Shown here piece by piece: positions 36,801 to 47,226 of a stretch of DNA of 64,000 bases. Under the pieces are notes generated by a model that ran no database searches, was not told where the DNA came from, and saw only the letters and a list, made by a program, of their open reading frames with translations. This DNA comes from Drosophila miranda. Lineage: Eukaryota > Arthropoda > Insecta > Diptera > Drosophilidae. A program made the translations under genes and the position numbers. The stretch is taken from assembly GCF_003369915.1 (NCBI RefSeq), contig NC_046677.1, forward strand, positions 27,918,913-27,982,912. The letters are read 5' to 3'. Position 1 is the stretch's first letter, and every line of letters begins with the position of its first letter.

Positions 36801-37807
36801 AGTCTTAAGCCCTGCAAACTTGAGTCCTTAAAGTCTATAAATCCCTCTCAATTAGGCCCTCAACACTTTGAGTGCTGGATGCATCTCCCAGGTGAACAAT
36901 TTACGTACTCTGTCGGCTAATTTCCGCTTCACCTGCCTGACTCTGCTCAAAATGCTAAGCCAAAATGCCAGTCTCGGCGTGCACTTTGTCCGTTGCATAC
37001 GAGCTGATTTGGAGTACAAGCCGCGTGCGTTCCACTCGGACGTGGTGCAGCAACAGATGAAGGCTCTGGGTGTCCTGGACACGGTCATTGCCCGGCAAAA
37101 GGGCTACAGCTCTCGACTGGGCTTCGATGAGTTCCTCAGACGGTGAGTAGAACCCTGAGTAGCTCTTCACTTACTTGATTCTATGATATATCCCTTTCAG
37201 CTATCAATTCCTAGCCTTTGACTTTGATGAGCCTGTGGAAATGACAAAAGAGAATTGTCGTCTCTTATTTTTACGTCTCAAGATGGAGGGTTGGGCCTTG
37301 GGCAAGTCCAAAGTCTTTTTACGCTACTACAACGATGAGTTCTTAGCCAGGTAGGATCCTAACCTAAGTCGTTATTCTGAGACACCTCTTAATACTTGAA
37401 ACGATCCTCAGAAATTACGAGCTTCAAGTGAAGAAAGTCATCAAAGTGCAGTCCATGATGCGGGCACTTTTAGCCCGAAAACGTGTCAAAGGTGGCAAGG
37501 TCTTTAAATGTAAGTTTTCATCTTCCAAACTTCCTTGAAAACTTCCCTCAAAAACCTAATCATATCTCTCCCTTAAATAGTGGGCAAAAAGGGACCGGAG
37601 CATTCCGATTTGGCGGCTGCCAAAATACAAAAAGGTAAAAAAACTCAAGTTGATAAACTTAAGGAATTCGATGAGGAGCATATCGACATAAGTGAGACGC
37701 CATCGGAGGCCGAGGAAATGTTCCTCGAGACGCGCATGGACGAGGCTCTGGCGGCAGTGCGAATATCAAAAATAGAGCAGGCATCGGCCGAAGAAGAGAA
37801 TCCATAA
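33888..37807 (+). CDS. ninaC: ninaC p132 isoform (alternative 3' end)
   Basis: This isoform shares the first eight exons with p174. It reads through the exon-9 donor at 37635, so its last exon is 37581-37807. The product is 1137 aa, ending with the acidic tail DEALAAVRISKIEQASAEEENP. In D. melanogaster p132 is the cytoplasmic form. An AATAAA at 37947-37952, within what is an intron for p174, should end this transcript. A CGTACT hexamer repeat lies in its 3' UTR. Confidence 0.88.
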
Positions 37808-39812
37808 TAAGTACTACATATATACACGTACTCGTACTCGTACTCGTACTCGTACTCGTACTCCTACCATTATATCACTATATTCGTATCGAAGTGTAGC
37901 ACTCGATCAATAATACTACTCTACACATACTAATCGTACTACTACCAATAAAATCTCAAACTAAAAAGAAATAACAAAAGTAATCAAGAATATACGTAGA
38001 AGTTCGAACTGGTGGTGGTAGATGGTGTTCGGTGGTCTCTCTACCGCAATACCTAAGCCGCTTAGTGGTGTCGTATGCTGCCACCCCATTCCGTGCCTGA
38101 TGCAACCAATCGGCTTATAGGTTTCTTTCTCCGAGACATAACACTTAGCAGCGACGCCACGCCACGCCACAGAGAGATGAATTATAAGTGCTGCATAGAA
38201 AAGAAATGAAAATTTAATTAAATTAAGGTGACTTCTCCCTCTGACCCTCTTTTGTTGCTGTTGTTGTTTAATGGGTTACTCTGTTTGTTCTGTGTATTCC
38301 TACAGCGTATCGCGGGTTCCGTGACCGGGTCCGTCTGCCGCCGCTGGTCAATGAGAAGACGGGCCAACGGAATGAGAACACCGCCGACTTTATTCGACCC
38401 TATGCCAAGAAATGGCGAGAGAAGTCCATCTTTCAGGTCCTGCTGCACTACAGAGCGGCCCGCTTCCAGGACTTTGTCAATCTCTCACAACAGGTAATGA
38501 TCTGATCTACTTATTCCCCAACTATTGATCGATAGAGTGTTTATCCTTTTGCCTTTTAGGTACATATTTACAACCAACGGATGGTCGGTGGCCTGAACAA
38601 ATGCACCCGGTCGGTGCCCTTCGAGCGCATTAATATGCGGGAGGTAAACTCCTCCCAGCTGGGACCCCTTCCTGTTCCGATGAAGAAGATGCCATTCCGC
38701 CTGGATCAAATACCCTTCTATGACACACAGTACATGGTGGATCCGGCCAATTCTATATCTCGTCAAACGTTTCCCAATCAGTTGCTGGTGCAAAATCTGG
38801 AAGATGATGAAGCCTGGGATAGTCCTCTACAGCGCAATCCTTCGATGACTTCGTGTGCCATGACCTACAATGCTTATAAGAAAGAACAGGCTTGCCAGAC
38901 CAATTGGGATCGTATGGGCGAAAGCGATAATATATACAATCAGGGGTTCTTTAGAGATCCACAGCAGTTAAGAAGGTAAGATTCCGATATACATATACCA
39001 CGTACCACATCTTGTTATGTCCGTCTGTCCGTTGATCTAAAAATCATTTAAGCATTTAGAGACGGCATTTTAAGCACATATTTTTTCTCGTTTTTTTAGA
39101 AACCAAGTGCAACAAAACATGAATGCTTACAACAATGCCTATAACAACTATAACAGCAGCAGCAATCCCAACTGGGGCCGCTCAGGATCCCGTCGTAATT
39201 CCCTCAAGGGCTATGCGGCGCCACCACCGCCGCCACCGATGCCTTCATCCAACAACTACTATCGAAATAATCCCAGTCAACAGCCTCAAAGGAACTACCA
39301 GCAACGCTCCTCGTATCCACCTTCAGATCCAATAAGAGAGCTTCAGAACATGGCACGAAACGACGGAGACGTAAGTGTATCCCACTCTTACATTAACTTT
39401 GACTTAAACTCCACGCATATGCACTTTGCAGAACTCCGAGGATCCTCCATTCAACTTCAAGGCCATGCTGCGGAAGACAAACTATCCAAGGGGCTCAGAG
39501 ACCAGCACCTATGACTTTCACAATCGCCGGGGGTCGGACGCCGGGGATCAGCAGCACACATTCCAGGCACCCAAACTACGCTCCACTGGACGCCGCTTCG
39601 AAGATGAGGGGGGCTATAAAACCTCGGCGGGCAACTATGGGGCAGCCCGCAACTTTGGCCAGCAGCGGGCTCCTCCTTTGAACCAGAGCTCCTCCAGTGT
39701 GGGTCGCAGCTTTGAGAATAGCAATGCAAGGTCCTTCGAGCAGGCGGGCTCCTATGTTGAAGAGGAGATTGCACCAGGGGTTACACTATCCGGATATGCG
39801 GTGGACATATAA
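33888..39812 (+). CDS. ninaC: ninaC p174 isoform, kinase-myosin III of photoreceptors
   Basis: NINAC is a myosin III with an N-terminal Ser/Thr kinase. In fly photoreceptors p174 sits in rhabdomeres, binds calmodulin and the INAD scaffold, and helps end the light response. Coding exons are 33888-34172, 34241-35104, 35168-36105, 36174-36466, 36526-36797, 36856-37142, 37201-37350, 37412-37509, 37581-37634, 38306-38493, 38560-38975, 39100-39370 and 39432-39812. They total 4497 nt and 1498 aa (about 1501 in D. melanogaster). The kinase spans about residues 15-280, with catalytic HRDIRGDN and DFG; its glycine loop is degenerate (AQGVNAKVF). The myosin motor has a variant P-loop GESYSGKSTNA near residue 423. 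A neck with basic IQ-like sequence follows at about 1030. The p174 tail is proline/asparagine-rich and ends SGYAVDI. The ATG at 33888 starts MYLPYSQLPDPTDK. The poly(A) signal is at 40105-40110. Confidence 0.96.
37827..37862 (+). repeat. CGTACT hexanucleotide tandem, six copies
   Basis: Six perfect copies lie 20 bases after the p132 stop codon, in the 3' UTR of that isoform and in an intron of p174. A degenerate CCCGTACT tandem also occurs at 16505-16550. Confidence 0.9.
37947..37952 (+). terminator. ninaC: Intronic poly(A) signal for ninaC p132
   Basis: AATAAA 140 bases after the p132 stop and upstream of the next p174 exon (38306). Its use would produce the short isoform. Confidence 0.7.
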
Positions 39813-40104
39813 ACATAGTACTACTTCAAGAACCGGCTCCAAGTCCCACCAAATAGCAGATATGCAGACCTTACACATTGGGTGGAGTGCTCTCACAGTG
39901 GATTTCATGTAGAACTTAAATGTAACTTAAAGCATAACTAAAACATAGTTTTCTTAACATTGTTAACTCCCAAGAGTATCCCTTGGTATGTGTTTTAATG
40001 GTTTAATCCGTTTACATTACCATGTTTGGTTTTGTTTCAGATCTCAGAAAATACCATTTTTGTCCATTTTGTCCAAAATATATTCTAGTTTGAAGGTTTT
40101 TAGC

Positions 40105-40110
40105 AATAAA
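40105..40110 (+). terminator. ninaC: Poly(A) signal for ninaC p174
   Basis: AATAAA about 290 bases after the p174 stop. The opposite-strand signal of the converging gene (40136-40141 complement) is only about 25 bases away. Confidence 0.6.
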
Positions 40111-40522
40111 TTGAGTTCAGCAAACACATTTGCATTTTATTGACGCAGGATAAAAGAATAATTCGACAAACTAACATTGCTTATGAATTTTTGTTGTAAA
40201 TGATTTCGAATTCTCACTTTTAAGGTCTAAAACGCAACAACAATACTCTCAGTATTACATACATAAACTATATCCCTTATACATTGTATATATAGCTAAA
40301 CAAAACGTTTATAGGAATGGATTGAACAAATACTCTTTTGTTCGCAGGACTCTTTTGTTTTGTGTGATCGTTTTTTGTTTTTTTGTTTTTTATAGGGGAC
40401 ATTCGATAAGGCTAAAGTAAATTGAATTAAAAATTTTAACAGCACACCCAAAATGGGCATGGTCTCATAAATTCTTGAACATGATAAAACCAAGCTTGGA
40501 TTTGGTTAATTTTCAGATAATA

Positions 40523-42878
40523 TCAATCATCCATACCGGGTTCACGTAGACCATCTGAATGCATTGTCTTGCCGGCAATTTCCAGCATAGCACGATCTTC
40601 CAGATTGCTATCTAAGATTGAGCGTTTCTGTAAAGGATTCACCATATATATATATATATATATTAATATTTAGTTCAGATAATATTTGATTATTTGGAAT
40701 GACTAACCTGACCATCACCGCCTCCTTCTCCATCCTCGCCTTTGACGGGTAAATCGCCCACGGCCCAGACCTCCATATTGCGTATTTTAAATTGCTTTCG
40801 TTTGCTTTAAATACAAGAGTATTTGGTGATTTATAGACACTCTCCTTTTTACAGTATATCCTTACCTCAACTGCACATAATCTCGATATGTGGAACAGCT
40901 TTCCACGCTTTGTCCATCGCCAAACATGCAGTCAATCCACAGTCCCCAGAATTCGAACTGTCCACCCATTCCCTACTCATGCAAAAAACGCAAAAAAAAA
41001 CCGGTAATTAGAAGGGCAATCAATCAATTATATATAGGCATGACTCACCAAGCCATTGGGCATTGTCTGCTGATTCAAATTCAGATACTGATAATGATCA
41101 TTGTACCCAGTAGCCGAAAAGCACCGCATGGCGGGGCTTAATGTAAAAAGCAAAGAGCTATCGTCGCCACAGAATTGTGGCTTCAGAGACCAAGATTGGG
41201 ACGCATAGCCGCCAAAGATGTATTGATCCTCGTCTTCGATGAAAAACAACGTTGGTCCCTGGTCGACGATTTTCCCCAGCATGGTGGAAAAGCTCTCGCC
41301 ATGGATTTTCGATGAGAATAGAAAACGCCATTTGTGGCGCAGCTCGCGGGTTAATTGAGCGTTAATGTACAAGACGTGCGGCAGTTCGATGATGGGGCGA
41401 TACTGACTATGGGCAGGGGCATCTACAAAATGGGAGAATAATTAAAGTTAAAGAGATAACAGGAGGATTTTTCGTGTTGCCATACCACATAGCTCTGGGA
41501 GAATAGGAATTTCCACTTCCTTGATAATATGACGCTTGCTGCCGCCATGACGAGAATACAGTTGAACGAAAACCTCACGCCACATCAGCAGGAACTGCGG
41601 TGTGACATGCAGCCAACGTTCCAGTGCTTCACTATGCATACTATGCTCGAGCTCTTTGCCCATATTCCTCATCAGACCCTTCGCCAGAGAGCAAGCCGAA
41701 CGCTCTGTGGTAAGGAAGCCCAGATCCTGCCAGTCCTTGATACTGGAACCCTTTGCAGTGGTCTCCAAATGCACGTAGCTCTTTATGACCGAGTATAAAT
41801 ACTGAAAGAAGAAGCCAGAGTTTACATAGTTCGAGCTCTATTGAATTTCCAATTCGGTTCTTACCTGCTCCAATTGCTTGACATTGAAGGTGTCGGCTCC
41901 ATTTCGTGCCAGTGAGCATAACAACATGTGCATTTTCTGATCCATGGTACCACGCTCCATGATGTAGTAGGGTTCGGCGAACTTTTTCAGCGGTATATTG
42001 ACGGTTTGCTGGCCGGGCTTCGTCGGTATAAACAAAAACTGAGCCGTACTCTCGGCCAATGATCGTTCGATGGTCTGAGACCATGTTTCCTGTTTTCATA
42101 ATAAACAATATTCATCAATAACCACTATAAACAAAGGAAGTGCGCATTGGGGATACTCTATATAAACATAATTTTAGTGCTGCTGTCAGCACATTCTTTC
42201 AAGGTCTGAGAAACGCTGAGTCGCCAAGTGCTTGAGCTCTCACAAGAGAAGCGCAATTTTTGATTCTGTTGGGGCCCACGAAATGGGTTAATATTGTTTA
42301 TTTTTAATTCAATTTTCATGCCGCCCTAATTGGGGGACCCCTTCCATCAAAATCACGATTAGTTCGTGATTCGTTAGCAAGCAAATTCAACAAAGCAAAA
42401 AGCAAACACACAGCACCGAGCGTCAAGCGCTCAGCAAACAAATTAGACAAATTATGAGGCTCGTTCACGTTCGGTTTGATAGTAGTGGAATTATCAATTG
42501 AAAACTGCTGATAAGCACTACCCGCACACATTTTCCTTTGTCATGCAGCGGGGCAGGTGGTGCATCCTCATGACTCCGAGGTTCCAAAGAAGTGCACTCT
42601 GCTTGAAAACCTTGACCCTTTGACCGTGACCACAGCTGCAGCATGCAGTTCCGCATCTGCTTCGAATTTACATTGATTTTTTTGACCCCGGACACGTGTC
42701 ACACGGCACACAAACACACATTGATCATATAGTATATCCTTCAACTTACAACAAGTCGGTCTGATGTCAGCCTCTCCAGGGCGCCGCCAGATGCATTCTT
42801 GTAAGCAGACTCCAGCATCCGCATCTCCTCGGAGGTGTACATATTGTCCGACTCCCGTTTACCGCTCGCATTACCCAT
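40523..42878 (-). CDS. TLDc-domain protein, MEAK7 (TLDC1) family
   Basis: MEAK7 proteins are lysosome-associated, myristoylated TLDc proteins linked to an alternative mTOR response in mammals; the fly role is inferred. Exons in transcription order are 42878-42750, 42089-41865, 41801-41486, 41422-41049, 40972-40866, 40804-40708 and 40627-40523. They total 1353 nt and 450 aa, close to the 456 aa of human MEAK7. The protein starts MGNASGK, an N-myristoylation consensus. An EF-hand-like alpha-helical region fills residues 40-220. The TLDc domain occupies about 225-410, with LYINAQLTRELRHKWRFLFS, TLFFIEDEDQYIFGGYAS and FWGLWIDCMFGDGQS. It ends GMDD. The first intron is 660 bp. An AT repeat (40643-40663) lies in the last intron. 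On the - strand a poly(A) signal lies at 40136-40141. I do not recall the fly gene number with confidence. Confidence 0.85.
40643..40663. repeat. AT dinucleotide repeat in the last intron of the TLDc gene
   Basis: About ten AT units between the last two coding exons. Confidence 0.85.
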
Positions 42879-42974
42879 GGCGAAGGCGATTCAATTTCCA
42901 AATTAACTCGTTTAGCAGCTGCTGCTATTTATTGCGTTGGCGATCGGGCGATTTTTAGAAAACGAAAACAAACG

Positions 42975-43080
42975 CTAGCAGTGTGACCGCGGATTTATCG
43001 TTAAAATATACCTTCAAACCCTCAGAAATATACTAAAATATACCGTCTCATGTTCAGAATATACCGTCAAAATATACCAA
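42975..43080 (-). promoter_or_regulatory. Motif 1 / Motif 6 housekeeping promoter of the TLDc gene (unit A)
   Basis: Reading toward the gene on the - strand, several copies of GGTATATTTT (Motif 6 type) are followed by TATTTTAACGATAAATCC and then GGTCACACTGC (Motif 1, M1BP site, 42979-42989). The start codon is about 100 bases further. This is classic TATA-less Drosophila housekeeping promoter architecture. The block is similar over most of its length to the promoters of Pp2A-29B and RpS13/CSN8 in this window. Confidence 0.7.
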
Positions 43081-43102
43081 TCAAAAAAAGTATTTAAATT
43101 TT

Positions 43103-43127
43103 CCGATAGTACTATCGACACTATCGG
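43103..43127. promoter_or_regulatory. BEAF/DREF-type inverted CGATA cluster
   Basis: CCGATAGT and ACTATCGG form a perfect 8-bp inverted repeat around another ACTATCG core, giving three CGATA cores in 25 bases. Clustered CGATA cores are the known target of BEAF-32. The site lies between the TLDc gene promoter and the 3' end of the lipase gene, where a boundary element would be expected. Confidence 0.45.
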
Positions 43128-43381
43128 TGGTGTGGAAACCCTACTTGTCATACAGAGTGACCGTATAAAATATAAAATAAAAAGAATATCCCACCACTGC
43201 AATAAATTTGAATTTTAAAACTAGTTCCAGGTATGAAAAGTAAATTCCTATAGAAATGATCTCTTCTCTTAGAAAACCCAGTTTTATGGTCAACAACAAA
43301 ATTTAAGTATTTATTCTCGTGATGCAAAGAGTAGATTCCGATACATTTTATAAATGTAAAAGAATCCTTAACAAAAAAAAA

Positions 43382-44675
43382 TCAAACAGGTTTGATTGAG
43401 TGGCGCGGCTCGCACGAGTAGCCATGGGTATTTTCCAGAAGCTCCTTGGGATCCACATATATTGTACCTTCCTTGCCCCTGGCAAAAGGTGTTTGTCCAT
43501 TCGTTTGTAAGTAAAAGTTGCCTTGAATCCTGCAAAGCGATAAAAATAACAAAAATCAATTTTTTTGTACTCTCTAGCAGCTCCCTTATCCTCCGAGATT
43601 CTTACGATGTGGGACAGTGATGACCCATCACCACGGGGGGACAAGTTTCCACTGTTTTTTTTTGCTTGAAATCCGACCAGCTCCTACACGGCACGGCATC
43701 GAATCTTATCGGAAAGCGATCCGAGACGCTTTCGGCCCAGAACCACCAGCTACGCCGATGGCTAGACAGATCATTATCGCTGAGCATTTTGTAGTTCCGC
43801 TTGGGACAGCCGGGCTGTAGGCTATTGCCGCCATTGGGCCAGAAATCAGCCGTACCCGTGCTCGTAGGGGCGCCATAAAGCCAAGCATCTGTGTGTATCA
43901 CATCCACGAATTCGGCATCATTGGAAGTTAAGTGTGCCCCCAAAGGATAGTACAATGGGAAGGCAGGATCCAGGGCGGAAATTCTAAAGTAAAACGGTTG
44001 AAATTTTTAAAAGATTTTCCATAGTTATATAAGTTACACTACCTTTTTATCTTTCGAACACCTTTGGTGCGTTTAAATATCTCCCGACCGATATTTCCAG
44101 CTAGCTGTCCACCCATCGAGTGGCCGACTATATGCAATTTTTCAATATCTAATCCGTGGTCAAACATCTCTAGCAGGACCTTGGCCAGTTCGGGTCCCAG
44201 TTGCTTGGCATTCACCATGGCATCGAATATATAATTGCCATCGGCTAGCTCTCCCCAATCGAGGACAATCAGATTTGTGTCCTTGCGTTCCAGATATGCT
44301 TCGGCTATGACATGTATGCTCTCCACATCCGGATCTTCCAGATAGCCGTGCAAATAGAGTACGGTGTTCTTGCTCAAGTCCAAGTTCTCGTCCTCCAATA
44401 GACTCTTATGGTCTTTCAGATCATAGATATCGCTATCTGCCACCGTGGGTCTGTGGAATACAGACAGATAAAGCTATGCATGACATATTTATCGTATCCG
44501 TTACGTACCCGTAATAGAGTATAAACTTTGCCGTTGTCAGATCTGCCTTCGCGTTCTTGAGGCCACAGAGCAGCCCTGAAAATCAATTTATCGAAAGTTA
44601 AGCAAAGGAATTTTCCATTTTCCAAGACTCTCCAGCAGAGCACTTACTGGATTTATTTTTAATGGCCTTGTGCAT
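43382..44675 (-). CDS. CG17292: Pancreatic-lipase-family hydrolase lacking a signal peptide
   Basis: Exons in transcription order are 44675-44648, 44575-44509, 44450-44043, 43983-43606 and 43529-43382. They total 1029 nt and 342 aa. The fold is that of neutral lipase/phospholipase A1 relatives. The nucleophile motif is GHSMGG (Ser about 143), the acid is probably in ISALDPAFP, and the histidine is in SDNDLSSHRRSWWFWAES. VLYLHGYLEDP supplies the oxyanion-loop region. The predicted protein starts MHKAIKNKSRLLCGLKNAK with no hydrophobic signal, unlike most secreted family members. Strong similarity to D. melanogaster CG17292 is recalled from memory, as is its position next to Pp2A-29B. The first coding exon has only 28 coding bases but has good splice signals and an A at -3 of the ATG. 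The - strand poly(A) signal is at 43310-43315. Confidence 0.85.
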
Positions 44676-46371
44676 TGTGGTGTGGTGTGTCCATAAAATG
44701 ATTGATTACGAAAGTACGTGTCCAAGTGGGTTATCCGGATATCCTCCGCTTCCAGGCAGTGATTAACCAAGACTGAAGTGGCGGCCACTCGAAATGTTGC
44801 TAAAGCTCTGCCGTGGCGTGGCCGAAACTAAACCGCATTCGAATTGATAACTCTAATTAAATTTGAATCGTTTGGATAAGATAAAACGGCGGCGAATACA
44901 GTTATACGACACACTGCCATCGTGATTCATTCCTTTGCCGAAACGAAACACACACCAGTGGAAGCAAAGTCCTGTCCTGTCCTGTCTGATACTTTTGCCC
45001 GTTCATGCATCATTCATGTGGACATTATCTATTTATACATTATCTACCCCTGGCAGAGGGTATTAACTATAGAGTACTCATAAAAAAAATATATTGCCAA
45101 CAATTGAATGATTCAGATTTGAATCCTATAATTTTGCTGTAAAAGATATTCAAAGGTATCTCAAATCTTAGCGCAAAAGATACTTTTACAAAAATATAAT
45201 GTATTTTACTGACCTGGAACACAAAAAATGAGAAGATATATTGGCAGAAATATCAGAGCTAATCTTGCACACACCTTCCGAGTGGAATAAGAGCACGACT
45301 CCATCGGATTCAATCATCCATATTATTTCATAAGAATTATCTTAGCCAATCTTCAAATCTAATTAAATCAAGCCTTTCCTTTTCGATCTATCTCTTTCTA
45401 ACGTACGCTTAAATTGCAGCTCTTTGAATCGCAATACTGCTTTTGCATTCATTACAATTTGAATCGAGTAAACCGAATGCAAGAGATCGAAGTGCAACTT
45501 TGCACATGCGCCGTTTGAAATCGATCTCACAAGCGCCAAAAAAGACACGCTATGCTCGATCGTAATTCAGGGCTTACTAAACCATTAATTTCCACATAAT
45601 GTTGGGTTCACTGTCGGGCTAATGGCTTGGATTACCTTAACCCCGAGGAGGCAGGCACAATGTGTATGCACAAACAAACAATAATGCTTAAGTATGCACA
45701 CTCTTGGAAATTACAGCAATTCCACAACACACATTTCTACATAGTTTTATACAAATTTGTGTGTGTAGTTGTGTGACGAAATCAAAGCGCGGCACGGCCC
45801 TCCAGAGCTCGAGCCATTGTAATTTGAGTACCGGTCTTTTATTTTCGTTTTGTTGTAAATGCGGCTTTATAAATAAAGAGCCACTTCAATTTAGATTCAC
45901 GCTTATCGGGGGGAAATTAGCCCATTGATAGTACTGTTTCGAGTGGGAGGGAGGGGCAGCGTAGTGGGACAGAGCGGAGCGCCAAGCTCGTTCCATGAAA
46001 CACGCCACTTTAGGCACAGGCTACAAAAATGTAATATTAAAAGTACAGCAGTATAGCATATTTTTGACATATTCGCGTAATTAATGTACGACGAGGCGGC
46101 GGACTACGGACACTTGCTGCGCCGTCGGTAGATGGTTGGGGGATCGGTTCAGTGCACGAATAGCGGACGCGGAGATTGCGACAGTAGTAGGAAATTGATT
46201 AAACTGACCAGCTGGTGGAGGTGTCTATGTATTTACTATATATGTAGGCAGTGGATTGGTTCCACCCGATTAGCAAAACCAATTTGCGTGTGTTTTCTGC
46301 CTATTTGACTTTCCGTTCCGGGCAATATTCCAAGTCTCAACGATTAGATTATCGATGCAAATGACACTTAC
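44676..46371 (-). other. Upstream region / probable 5' UTR intron of the lipase gene
   Basis: No coding exon seen. It contains a TACCC-CTGGCAGAGGGTA element (about 45047-45064) of a kind dispersed in Drosophila genomes. If the putative leader exon at 46372-46517 belongs to the lipase gene, most of this stretch is a 5' UTR intron of about 1.7 kb. Confidence 0.35.
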
Positions 46372-46600
46372 GAAGGCACTCTGCGTGGTAAATCGCCAGT
46401 AAATATTTACAGACGCTCTTCTCTTCGAATGAACGACTTTTGGACCGCGACGATTGCGAGAGCAGAGGGAGCGACCGAAACAGAAAAAGCGTCGAACCAC
46501 GCCGCAAAAGTTCGACTGATCTCTCGCCAAAACAAAACCTGAAAACAGACAAAAACTATCGCACAGGTACGACTATGATATCAGTTTAAAAACTATCGGT
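46372..46600 (-). promoter_or_regulatory. Putative promoter and leader exon, probably of the lipase gene
   Basis: On the - strand an initiator-like ATCAGTC (A at 46517) is preceded by two ACTATCG/CGATA cores (46554-46561 and 46591-46598). It is followed by about 145 bases ending in a strong donor GTAAGTGTCAT (46371-46361). No ATG-started coding exon fits, so this looks like a non-coding first exon. Assignment to the lipase gene is inference from strand and order. Confidence 0.35.
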
Positions 46601-46771
46601 TTCTTACGAGTGTGTGGTAGGTTTCAATTAAAAGCTTTCAAAGCAGATACAAAGCATATCTGCAGAGTTTTCTGTCTAGTATACAACTTTTTAAGATCTA
46701 TCCATGCGGACTCTAAACGCTTATTAATTAATTAATTAATGTCTTGAATTTTCGTACTGTTTTACTACAAT

Positions 46772-47226
46772 TTGTGTTTTATTTTATTTTTTATTTTGCA
46801 TTCAGATGCGCTCAAATGTTTCAACTCTACAATGCGTTTTAATAATGATTTGTATGCTTATGTGGTAGAATTTTTTATCATATAATATAAGTATGTAATT
46901 AATTTTGTTTTCTGTGTTGCGATTTTTGTGGCTCTTCCTCCCATGCTGGCATTGACGGCTCCTCTCCGCTCTGCGATTCTCCGACGATTCCTCCTCCTCC
47001 TCCATGAACTGCAAAACTCAAACTCAATTCGATTCGATTCGAACTTCCCTCTTCCATCGGCAGCCAGCATCTGCTGCAGGCGTTAAACACCTCCTCGCGG
47101 GGGATGGGGATCCACTACAAGTTTCCATTTTTAAGTGTGGTTGCTACATTTAATATGTGTGTGTTTGTTGCCGGCGTTAAATACATACAGTTTAAAAATA
47201 GAATAAAAAAGATGCAAGAAGATTGA
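46772..47226 (-). other. Pp2A-29B: Pp2A-29B 3' UTR
   Basis: The stretch follows the Pp2A-29B stop on the - strand and runs to overlapping AATAAA signals (TTTATT on + near 46779-46796). Short open frames on the - strand here are not supported as genes. Confidence 0.5.

Noticed and set aside
33888-39812. mir-275/mir-305 or other known microRNA sequence near ninaC
   Set aside because: I looked for their mature sequences on both strands across the window and did not find them.
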